NCBI GenBank assembly: GCA_019694595.1
Contig: JAIBBQ010000006.1
Span: forward strand, 1 to 64,000
Source of the DNA: Myxococcaceae bacterium
GTDB taxonomy: Bacteria > Myxococcota > Myxococcia > Myxococcales > Myxococcaceae
DNA length: 64,000 bases
Reading direction: 5' to 3'
Position numbers and translations under genes: made by a program. The notes under the pieces are model-generated. The model was not told the origin of the DNA. It did no database searches and saw nothing but the letters and a program-made list of their open reading frames with translations. Below are positions 43,845 to 50,735 of this stretch, piece after piece. Within the stretch, counting starts at the first letter, position 1. Each line of letters opens with the position of its first letter.

Positions 43845-44582
43845 TCAGGGCCACGGATACCGGACCACGAGCCAAGGCATCCAGCCTCGGATCCCGTGCT
43901 GTGTTTCACCCGCATGGGCGTCCAGCTCCCGACAGCATGAGTAGGCGGCTTCGAATGAGTCGATGAGGCCGTCGTTGTTCGGGACGACGCCCACGGCTCG
44001 GCAGACCGCCTGTTCGTCGAGGTGCCTCGACTCCGGGCTGTTGAAGCAAGAGCCGGCCTCATTGATGAGGATCTCGTGCCCGAGGACCTCCCCTCCCTCG
44101 ACCAGAGGCGCTGAGCGAATACACGCGACGACGTGAGCGCCACTCGCACCGATGGGCGCAGCGCCTGGTGGCGACTGGGGCGGCTCCGACGCCTCACTGA
44201 AGGACCGAAGCAAAGTTCGATGAATCCCCAGACCCCAGATTTCGAGACCTCGCGCATTGGGGAGCACGAGCCGAGCGGCGTCCTGCGCCGCCTTCAGCGT
44301 GAAGAACACGCTCCAGGCGCCGAACTCCCGATCGAAGCCGGCGTCGGCCCAGCGCATGACTTCGTCGAGTTGGTCCTCTGAGATTCCAAAGATCGAAGCC
44401 CGTTCGACCCTGCTCTCCCTCGTATCGTCGCACCACGAGAGGGCCCATGAGTCCGGAAAGAAGCTCCGTTGCGAATGGTCCGAGGCCAGCGTGACCCGCC
44501 TCAGCTCTGTGCCCGTGCAATCCCGAGCGCCCGTCCACCGAGACACGAAGTAGCCCGCGGCGACGTAGTCCTCGATCCTCAT
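43845..44582 (-). CDS. Hypothetical protein duplicated nearby
   Basis: 245 residues, no signal peptide, few strong features; several Cys and a central WSVFFTLKAAQDAARLVLPNARGLEIWGLG block suggest a globular enzyme-like domain. The first 18 residues (MRIEDYVAAGYFVSRWTG) are matched by a damaged copy at 46148-46215. It is followed by 149 bp and the RE gene. The encoded protein may be an accessory of the RM region or an unrelated passenger. I recognise no family. Confidence 0.6.
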   Translation of the reverse strand: MRIEDYVAAGYFVSRWTGARDCTGTELRRVTLASDHSQRSFFPDSWALSWCDDTRESRVERASIFGISEDQLDEVMRWADAGFDREFGAWSVFFTLKAAQDAARLVLPNARGLEIWGLGIHRTLLRSFSEASEPPQSPPGAAPIGASGAHVVACIRSAPLVEGGEVLGHEILINEAGSCFNSPESRHLDEQAVCRAVGVVPNNDGLIDSFEAAYSCCRELDAHAGETQHGIRGWMPWLVVRYPWP

Positions 44583-44652
44583 GAAGCCCTCGGCGACCCT
44601 TCATGCACTTTGACGGCACCATCCCAGTAACGGTGGCGAGCTGAAACGGGTC

Positions 44653-44733
44653 GTGGTGAGAATCGCAGGAGTGCTGCTCGGCGTCCTAGCCGCTAGCTGC
44701 CGAGACAAGAACGCCTTCAAGGTGCTGCCGTCA
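44653..44733 (+). pseudogene. Possible 5' remnant of a lipoprotein gene
   Basis: From GTG 44653 the frame reads VRIAGVLLGVLAASCRDKNAF..., a textbook signal with lipobox LAASC. The frame continues only until it meets the antisense 3' end of the gene at 44731, after which it becomes low-complexity Asp/Arg text, so the original gene seems broken at about 44730. The length of the original gene is unknown. This is inference from the signal alone. Confidence 0.35.
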
Positions 44734-45273
44734 GTTCACGGTCAGCTTCGCGCAGACGATGCCGACGATGAGCGACGAGACCACCTGGCCGGTGCCGACG
44801 TTGTAGCACTTGACGTCGTACCCGTTCGCACCGGTCGTGCCGTTCACCACCGGGCCTGAGCTGTAGATCCCGTGACCGCTGTTGGCGCAGCTCGTGGACC
44901 AGTTGATGACGTTCTCCCCGACGGCGTTGCAGAAGCAGGGGCTGCTGCTGCAGGCCTTCTTGTATGCGCCGATGTCGAGGCCTCCACCGACCACCACCTG
45001 ATTGGGCAGCGAGACGACCGAGCCGCTCGCCGGTGTGATGGTGTTGGTGCTCAGCGTCCCGGCGACGGTGACGTTCGCAGAGCCGAGGGTGCCGACCTTC
45101 TGCGTCACCAGATCGACGATCTTCTGAATGTTCGCGTTCATCTCCCCGGCGACCGCCGGCTCGTTGGGGCAGAAGTGCGTGAAGCCCAGGCCCGTGGGGA
45201 AGCCGTTGGGAGCGGCGCACATCCCCGCCCAGACTTTCAACGAGACCTGAACCTGTGGTGAAATCAACAGCAT
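44731..45273 (-). CDS. Hypothetical protein, probably 5'-truncated
   Basis: About 180 residues from ATG 45273. The N-terminus lacks the signal peptide expected before the QVSLKVWAGMC segment, so the original start may have been lost. The body has Cys and Gly/Thr/Val-rich beta-strand repeats (GTLSTNTITP, VVSLPNQVVV, VVNGTTGANGYDVKCYN), like exported pilus-tip or surface proteins. The ATG and the ATG of the + strand neighbour share the CATG at 45271-45274. Function unknown. Because the start is not secure, the size given is a minimum. Confidence 0.45.
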   Translation of the reverse strand: MLLISPQVQVSLKVWAGMCAAPNGFPTGLGFTHFCPNEPAVAGEMNANIQKIVDLVTQKVGTLGSANVTVAGTLSTNTITPASGSVVSLPNQVVVGGGLDIGAYKKACSSSPCFCNAVGENVINWSTSCANSGHGIYSSGPVVNGTTGANGYDVKCYNVGTGQVVSSLIVGIVCAKLTVN

Positions 45274-46081
45274 GCAACGAAACATGCCAGAGAGCGTCGC
45301 CGTCCGCACAACGCGCACGTATGCCACGTTTGTAACGGCTACGGTGCTGATGCTGCTCGGGCTGGCGTGCATCACTATCAAGCAGCGACTGGGTACCGAT
45401 TCACAGCTCGCGCCCTACTTGAGCGACATTTCCAGCGCCTTCTTGGCGAGTGGGCTGTTGTCCATGCTTTTCAAGGTTCTAGAGGAGCGGGAATTCCAAC
45501 AAAACCTTCGCCACATGCTTGGCATCCACGACAGCATCGAGGAGCGCGGCCTCGTTCGCATCTTGCCCGAGGTGCAAGCGTTCAACTTCGCGGGACTGAT
45601 CGAGGACGCTGATTTTCTCGTTGTTGTGATGAACGACGGACAGCGCTGGGTCGGCAACCACTCCGTCGCCCTTCAGGCGAGGTTTTCAAAGGACTCCACG
45701 ACCGAGTTTTTCACGGTTGATCCTGACTCGTCGTTCATCGAGTCGCTTGCACGAAAGACCGGAGGAACCGCCGCAGAGCTGAAGCAAAAGATCGAGAAGG
45801 CATGGGCTCTCCTCGAGGACGCCTATGAGAAGTCATCGAAGAAGGGCCGACTTAGAATTTACAAGCTCAAGACATTTCCCACCAAGACGATCTTCCTTAC
45901 AGAGAAGTTGCTGATTGAGACACCGTACCAGACTGCCTCTGGCCGGGCGCAGATTCCGGTGTTCGCCTACGAGAAAAACGCACGCGACGACTCCATCTAC
46001 GAGTTCGTTCACCGCGACATTGAGGCTGTACGCAAGGAGGCGCTGCTCGCGAAGCAACTTCCGGCACCACCCGCCGCTTGA
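45272..46081 (+). CDS. Two-TM membrane protein with PLD-like cytosolic domain
   Basis: 269 residues. Two hydrophobic helices (about 20-36 and 50-66) are followed by a soluble domain with alternating strands and helices: FLVVVMNDGQRWV, EFFTVDPDSSFIESLARKTG, RLRIYKLKTFPTKTIFLTEKLLIETPYQ and EFVHRDIEAV. This order, with a long helix between strands, resembles phospholipase D-superfamily-like domains that have lost the HKD motif. The local sequence is visibly poorer in GC than the genome average seen elsewhere. It lies between RM genes, so a defence role such as a membrane effector is a possibility, not shown. Confidence 0.7.
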   Translation: MQRNMPESVAVRTTRTYATFVTATVLMLLGLACITIKQRLGTDSQLAPYLSDISSAFLASGLLSMLFKVLEEREFQQNLRHMLGIHDSIEERGLVRILPEVQAFNFAGLIEDADFLVVVMNDGQRWVGNHSVALQARFSKDSTTEFFTVDPDSSFIESLARKTGGTAAELKQKIEKAWALLEDAYEKSSKKGRLRIYKLKTFPTKTIFLTEKLLIETPYQTASGRAQIPVFAYEKNARDDSIYEFVHRDIEAVRKEALLAKQLPAPPAA

Positions 46082-46147
46082 CGGCTAGCCGGCTGGGCCT
46101 TGATCGCCACAAAGGCCGACGAATTGGGTGGGGGGGGACAGGTCATC

Positions 46148-46215
46148 CGTGCAATGAGATCACCGGCCCACTGAGAGACGAGGTAGCCCGAGGCGACGTA
46201 GTCCTCGAGCCTCAT
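46148..46215 (-). pseudogene. Truncated duplicate of the 43845-44582 gene start
   Basis: From ATG 46215 leftwards the frame reads MRLEDYVASGYLVSQWAG, nearly the same as the start of the 44582 gene. The nucleotide match covers about 68 bp, including the flanking GTAGCCCG-AGGCGACGTAGTCCTCGA portion. Beyond about 46148 the similarity ends in a tract with an 8-G run (46130-46137) and no longer resembles the parent. A copy cut off after about 22 codons is the simplest reading. Confidence 0.65.
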
Positions 46216-46341
46216 GCCTCCTCCCTTCGCACTTGCAAGCGCAGTAACCAGCTCAGGTCGACCGTTACGATGGCCAAACGCGCGCCGTGAGCCCAAACAA
46301 TAGTGCCGACTAGGCTCTGGGGGCCCACCACGCACCTTCGT

Positions 46342-47496
46342 TCAAGTTGCGCGGCCCAGCGGATGAGTTGATGCCGAATCTGTCGTAGTGCCTTCGCCGG
46401 AGAGTTCCGCGATCTCCTTCTCGAGGAAGGCGCGCTTGTCCGCCTGCATGTTCTTCATCACCTCGTCGACGTCGACCAGCGCCGCCTGCTCGAAAAGTTT
46501 GGCGAGGTCGTCAGCGTGCCAAGACTGTTCGGGAACGCCCCGCAGCGGCAACTGCCTGTTGGGGGCGGGCCGCTTGCTGAATTCAAAAACCAACTTCCTT
46601 AGAGAATACCGCTTCCGTCCCTCATGGAATGTCCTGTCGTAGGCGGCATGTCGGTATTTGCGACACTCCCATTCAAAGCTGTGTCCCTGCTCGATGATCC
46701 ACTTCGCCGTCACCTGGGCTAGCCCTTCTTCGGGATGCCGCTCCAGCACCTCCTTCGCGGTCGAGACCCTGTATCTATCAATACAATGTTCTTTAACCTT
46801 CAGATGCTTTTCGAGGTTCTGCTGAAAAAACTCTCTAAGCGTCTCAAGCACCGAGGGATCTGTCTCTGGAGTGCCCGCACGAAAGGTCACCATCATTGCC
46901 CACGGCCCAGCATGAGAACCCTGAAGTTGGAAGCACTCTCTCACGCCCTTAAGAAACGGCGGATAGGGTCCATCGTTCCTATTAGCAATGTTGGTAGTCA
47001 GATCCAGGTTGATTACGTCATACGGTGCACAGGCACGGATGGCCGAGCCATTCTCTGACTTCGGATCGACCAGCGCCTTGAGCACATCCCCACAAAGCAG
47101 TTCACGCAGGCGAGGTTCGGCGGTCATCATCAGACCGAACTGCGTGGGGTCGTACTCGAAACCCACAACATCTAAGCGCTCTTCTCCGTCGACACTGGTT
47201 CGAGCCAGCAGTTTTTCCTTCTCGTAGAGACCAATCTCGAAGCGGTGGCGGCCAGGCAGGGTGAGTAGACGTAGCGGGCGCGACAACTCCTGTCTAATTT
47301 TTTTGACAGTCTTCAACCACAGCTCGCGACGCACCCAGTGTTTCGTAACGTCGTTGAACTCCCTCGCCCGTTCGATCATTACTGCATTTTCGGGTGCGTT
47401 CCGAAAAAACGAGCCTTCGTGTTCCTCGATCCGCTTCTCCTGCGCATCTTCATCAAATGTCTTGAGAAGCGCATTGATGTCGTTTTCCGTGCTCAT
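46342..47496 (-). CDS. Unknown protein, third member of the Dcm-GHKL triad
   Basis: 384 residues from ATG 47496, which overlaps the preceding stop by ATGA; an in-frame start further upstream lies inside the ATPase gene. The middle shows a Rossmann/AdoMet-methyltransferase-like run (VVGFEYDP, LLCGDVLKAL, PYDVINLDLTT), where the last block resembles a methyltransferase motif IV (D-x-x-N-L-D). A glycine-rich loop I could not identify. The C-terminal helices are charged. It might be a degenerate methyltransferase or a nuclease-associated factor; neither is established. Sequence composition is lower in GC than flanking genes, in line with horizontal gain. Confidence 0.75.
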   Translation of the reverse strand: MSTENDINALLKTFDEDAQEKRIEEHEGSFFRNAPENAVMIERAREFNDVTKHWVRRELWLKTVKKIRQELSRPLRLLTLPGRHRFEIGLYEKEKLLARTSVDGEERLDVVGFEYDPTQFGLMMTAEPRLRELLCGDVLKALVDPKSENGSAIRACAPYDVINLDLTTNIANRNDGPYPPFLKGVRECFQLQGSHAGPWAMMVTFRAGTPETDPSVLETLREFFQQNLEKHLKVKEHCIDRYRVSTAKEVLERHPEEGLAQVTAKWIIEQGHSFEWECRKYRHAAYDRTFHEGRKRYSLRKLVFEFSKRPAPNRQLPLRGVPEQSWHADDLAKLFEQAALVDVDEVMKNMQADKRAFLEKEIAELSGEGTTTDSASTHPLGRAT

Positions 47497-49199
47497 GAAC
47501 GCACAGCAGCTGCGAGAGCATCGAACAAGCCGGCAGCCTCCTCCGCAGAGACTGAGTCCCAAATATCATAGGCCGCTAGCGCCGTCGCGACACGCAGCAA
47601 ACGACGCCGACCGTCCTTTTTGAGGCCATAGGTCATACTAACCCTATCGAGTTCGGTCTTCGAAATGTGCGCTTGCCCGTCAACCACGGTCACAAGTTGT
47701 TGGTAGAGACTTACAGTTTTGCGATCCGGGACCGAATGGGTAGCGGGGCGGCTCGGGCTCTGCTTCGAGTTTGAACGCGACTGAGATGACGACCGCGGCT
47801 TTACACCGATCTGTGCAGGAGCCTTGGAGAGTGCGGCCGAAAGCGCCTGCTCGTCGGAAGCAAGCCGGGCTGCATCCTTCTGCGTCTTGATTATGTTTTG
47901 CCGGCTCTTCTGCCCCGGAAAGACGGTGGTACGAAGGAGATTCCAGAGCTGGGCGCGGATCGCGAGGTAGTGCGGGTCAGTCTCACGAAAGCTCGAGCGG
48001 TCTATATTGAGGGCACTTTCAAGACCATCTTTCACATACAGCTCTGCTGATACCTGCCCGAACTTGATCCCTTCGTCGTATGGGTAACCCATAAGCGACT
48101 TGTCGTATGGGCCAACACCTACACCGCGAACGCGCAGCTGAACACCGTTGAGTTCATGAGCATCAACGTGCGGCTGTTGCACGTACACGTACCCTCCAAC
48201 CTCGACCTTCCTGCCGGCAACCTCTTGCTTCCAATTGACCGGGTACAAGATCGGGTCAGGCCCCGCGTACCCGAGTGCCCGCCGATTCGGGAAAAGAATA
48301 GGCCGACGCACGTCAAGCCCGTCAAACTTCACTATGAAGTTCTCAGGCTCCTCCAGTCGGATTCCATTGGCGCCGTCGATGTTTCGCTCGTCCGACTTGA
48401 ATGGGCCTCCATCTAGATAACGGACCGGACACAGCAAACCAAGCTCCCACGCGAGGTAGTGGTAGCTGTCGAGTACGATGTCGGCTCGCTTGTTGTTCTG
48501 CACGAGTTCCACGACCTCGCGAAAGGTCTTTGCTCTGTTCTTCAGGGTGAAGTGAGGCTTCGAGCCCAAAAACTCCCGAGTGCGTCCGAGCATCTCACTG
48601 ATCAGGCCCGCCTTCGGATCGGGTACAGTGACTACGGTGTAATGGCTTGAGGCCGACTCCGGGAGGCCCTCTGCAAACCGCACCGTTCCTATTTCAACCT
48701 CTTCGTCGTCAGAGCCACCAGAACCAAGTACGCGCAGCGCTGCATCCTCTTTGTGAAACGGGCGAAGATCGACTTCGGCGAGGAACCGCGTTCGCTCGCC
48801 TTTCACTGTCGACGACACATAGAACCGCTGCCCGAGCTGAGCCACCGCAAGCAATCCGATGCCAATGCGTCCAATTAGCTTGCGCTGATAAATGGGCGAG
48901 AGCCCGGTCGGCGTCTCAAGTCGCTTTCTGCTACCCCCTATATGTTGGAGCACCTCGAGGAAGCGCTCAAGCCGCATTCCGGTACCATTGTCTCGCACAA
49001 CCAACTGCCGAAATCGCGGCGCGTCGGTCTCGACCAGGATTTCGGTAGCATCGGCATCGTATCCATTAGCGACCAATTCTTTCAGGGCCGCCGCAGGCGT
49101 TCGGTAGATACCCGTGCTGATGTCCGCGATGATCTTTTCGGACGCAGTAATTGTTACACGTTTGGCGTCGGCGCCAAGTTGAGTTCTTGTTCCACTCAT
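47493..49199 (-). CDS. GHKL (HSP90/MutL/MORC-like) ATPase in RM context
   Basis: 568 residues. The N-terminal HATPase module shows the E-x3-N-x2-D box (Glu41, Asn45, Asp48), DNGTGM at 70-75, and the GRIGIG loop at 110-115. A beta-rich region at about 230-380 follows, consistent with an S5 domain, as in MutL and MORC. The C-terminal about 140 residues are basic and Ser-rich, then a small helical domain. ATG overlaps the Dcm stop (ATGA), so it is translated with it. Published analysis of MutL homologues in prokaryotic restriction-modification systems (ancestors of MORC proteins) describes this type next to C5-methyltransferases; their biochemical role is not clear to me. ATP-driven clamp or loading of a nuclease is one idea. 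Confidence 0.85.
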   Translation of the reverse strand: MSGTRTQLGADAKRVTITASEKIIADISTGIYRTPAAALKELVANGYDADATEILVETDAPRFRQLVVRDNGTGMRLERFLEVLQHIGGSRKRLETPTGLSPIYQRKLIGRIGIGLLAVAQLGQRFYVSSTVKGERTRFLAEVDLRPFHKEDAALRVLGSGGSDDEEVEIGTVRFAEGLPESASSHYTVVTVPDPKAGLISEMLGRTREFLGSKPHFTLKNRAKTFREVVELVQNNKRADIVLDSYHYLAWELGLLCPVRYLDGGPFKSDERNIDGANGIRLEEPENFIVKFDGLDVRRPILFPNRRALGYAGPDPILYPVNWKQEVAGRKVEVGGYVYVQQPHVDAHELNGVQLRVRGVGVGPYDKSLMGYPYDEGIKFGQVSAELYVKDGLESALNIDRSSFRETDPHYLAIRAQLWNLLRTTVFPGQKSRQNIIKTQKDAARLASDEQALSAALSKAPAQIGVKPRSSSQSRSNSKQSPSRPATHSVPDRKTVSLYQQLVTVVDGQAHISKTELDRVSMTYGLKKDGRRRLLRVATALAAYDIWDSVSAEEAAGLFDALAAAVRS

Positions 49200-50200
49200 C
49201 GGGCACCAGCGGGAGTACCGAGAGCACTACGCAAACGCCTCGCCAATGCGTACGCGACTGGCGGAGGAACGGCGTTCGACACTTGTGTCACTTGTTCTGA
49301 AAAGTTACCCCGCAGGATGTACCTTCTGGGGAAGCCCTGAAGCAACATCGCCTCGTAAATCGACAGTCGGCGAGCGCCGCTTGGGTGGACGTGTATTTCG
49401 CGGTTACCGTAGGCCACAGTTGGGCTTGGCTTGGACCAGACGAGGCGACGAAAGGATCTCCATCTATTAAACCGACGCTCAACAAACCGCGGAGATTTGG
49501 GGGTCATTGTCCAATGGTTTGGATGATGACCGACCTCCTCAGCGGTCACGCCACGCCTAAAAAATGTCGGGGCCGGAAGTCCTCGGATTGCGTCCGCAAC
49601 AGTTCGAGTCCTTGATCGTCCCTGTGGGAAGACGAACCGAGCTGAACTCAGACGCTTCTCGTGAAGGCCTACGAGAAAGAGGCGCCGCCGGTCCTGAGGA
49701 ACACCGAAGTCGCGAGCATTGAGTTCGGCTGTGTGAACTGTAAAACCAGCTTCGCGGAATGCTCTCTTCAGCTGGCCGAAGAACCGAATGTTTCTTGTGA
49801 TGTCGACAACGTTCTCGAAGACGAAGAAATCGACACCTACTTCCGCGTCGAGACTCTTAAGCAATTTCGCATAGGAGAACGGCAGACGGTTCCGTGGATC
49901 GTTCGAATCGCGGCTCGCGTTACCACGAGAGAATCCCTGGCAAGGGGGCCCACCGATTACTCCGACAGGTCCGCGAACACCGCGAGTTCGAAGCTCTGAG
50001 GCAACATGCCCTGCCCTTAGCGCACTGACATCTCCCCGTATCGCAACCACACTCTTAGAGTTCGCATTCACTGTCTCAACTGCAGCGGACTCGATGTCAA
50101 CGGCGAGCACAACGTCAAAGCCTGCTTTTCGGAACCCAAGGTCGAGGCCTCCGGCCCCTGCGAAGAAGCTGACCACGCACCGGTTGTCAGACCGCCCCAT
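49196..50200 (-). CDS. DNA (cytosine-5-)-methyltransferase, first gene of the triad
   Basis: 334 residues from ATG 50200. C5-MTase motifs: I (FFAGAGGLDLGF), IV (GGPPCQGFS, catalytic Cys87), VI (FENVVD), VIII (QDRRRLF), IX (RRLSIYEAMLLQGFP) and X (QVSNAVPP). The protein is compact with a short target-recognition region. It is separate from the MTase at 41249-42484, and the motif I/IV wording differs, so it is not a recent duplicate. The 4-bp overlap with the ATPase gene suggests that both act in one complex or pathway. Target site unknown. Confidence 0.92.
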   Translation of the reverse strand: MGRSDNRCVVSFFAGAGGLDLGFRKAGFDVVLAVDIESAAVETVNANSKSVVAIRGDVSALRAGHVASELRTRGVRGPVGVIGGPPCQGFSRGNASRDSNDPRNRLPFSYAKLLKSLDAEVGVDFFVFENVVDITRNIRFFGQLKRAFREAGFTVHTAELNARDFGVPQDRRRLFLVGLHEKRLSSARFVFPQGRSRTRTVADAIRGLPAPTFFRRGVTAEEVGHHPNHWTMTPKSPRFVERRFNRWRSFRRLVWSKPSPTVAYGNREIHVHPSGARRLSIYEAMLLQGFPRRYILRGNFSEQVTQVSNAVPPPVAYALARRLRSALGTPAGAR

Positions 50201-50474
50201 CGCCACCTCCAAGTAGAGCGTGAATCTTTGCATAATGACTCATGTTTTCCCAGGAGAGCGACGGCATCTGAGGCTACAGATGTCGAAGATGGGCGCGATC
50301 AGACAATGTCGACCAAGAGCAGTTGGCCTTCAGTTGCCGACCGCAGCCGTCGCTAAGAAGTGCCCGATGAACCGGGCGTCGAGGCTTTGGGCCTTTTTGG
50401 GAAGCCGTTGGTGGTCACGCCGACAACCAAGCAGCACTACCGTGCCGATGGCTCGCTAAGCCGGTCGTCGACGC
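50201..50474. other. Intergenic stretch before the initiator tRNA terminator
   Basis: The 325-bp gap between the methyltransferase start and the tRNA holds no supported gene. It contains the methyltransferase leader (RBS-like GGAGGTGGCG just before its ATG) and an AT-richer spot at 50225-50250 which could hold a promoter. No integrase, direct repeat or attachment-site copy was found in it. Confidence 0.6.
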
Positions 50475-50517
50475 AGAAAACCGAAAGCCCCACCGGCTAA
50501 GTGCCGATAGGGCTTCC
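50475..50517 (-). terminator. Rho-independent terminator of the tRNA gene
   Basis: On the - strand, GGAAGCCC (50517-50510) pairs with GGGCTTTC (50490-50483) through eight pairs including one G-T, with an inner CGGC/GCCG stem, followed by GGTTTTCTG. It lies 10 bases after the tRNA 3' end. Confidence 0.75.
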
Positions 50518-50525
50518 GGAATCTA

Positions 50526-50600
<75 letters not shown>

Positions 50601-50612
50601 AGATGTAGGGAG

Positions 50613-50641
50613 TAAGTACGTCGCGAAGTGGCCCCCGTCAA
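50613..50641 (-). promoter_or_regulatory. Putative sigma-70-type promoter of tRNA-fMet
   Basis: TTGACG at 50641-50636 with a 17-bp spacer to TACTTA (50618-50613), about 12 bases before the tRNA 5' end. The -35 box fits 5 of 6 consensus bases, but the -10 is weak. Confidence 0.45.
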
Positions 50642-50735
50642 GGGGATCCACCCGCCCCACCACCCATTTCCACGCCGCCAACCACCCGGAACCGCTCCTT
50701 CCCGTCGCCCACCGACGCTGCCAAGGTGCTCTTCG

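Noticed and set aside
46130-46137. Poly-G run as a phase-variation tract
   Set aside because: It lies in a degenerate, non-coding region, not in an intact gene, so switching would have no clear effect.
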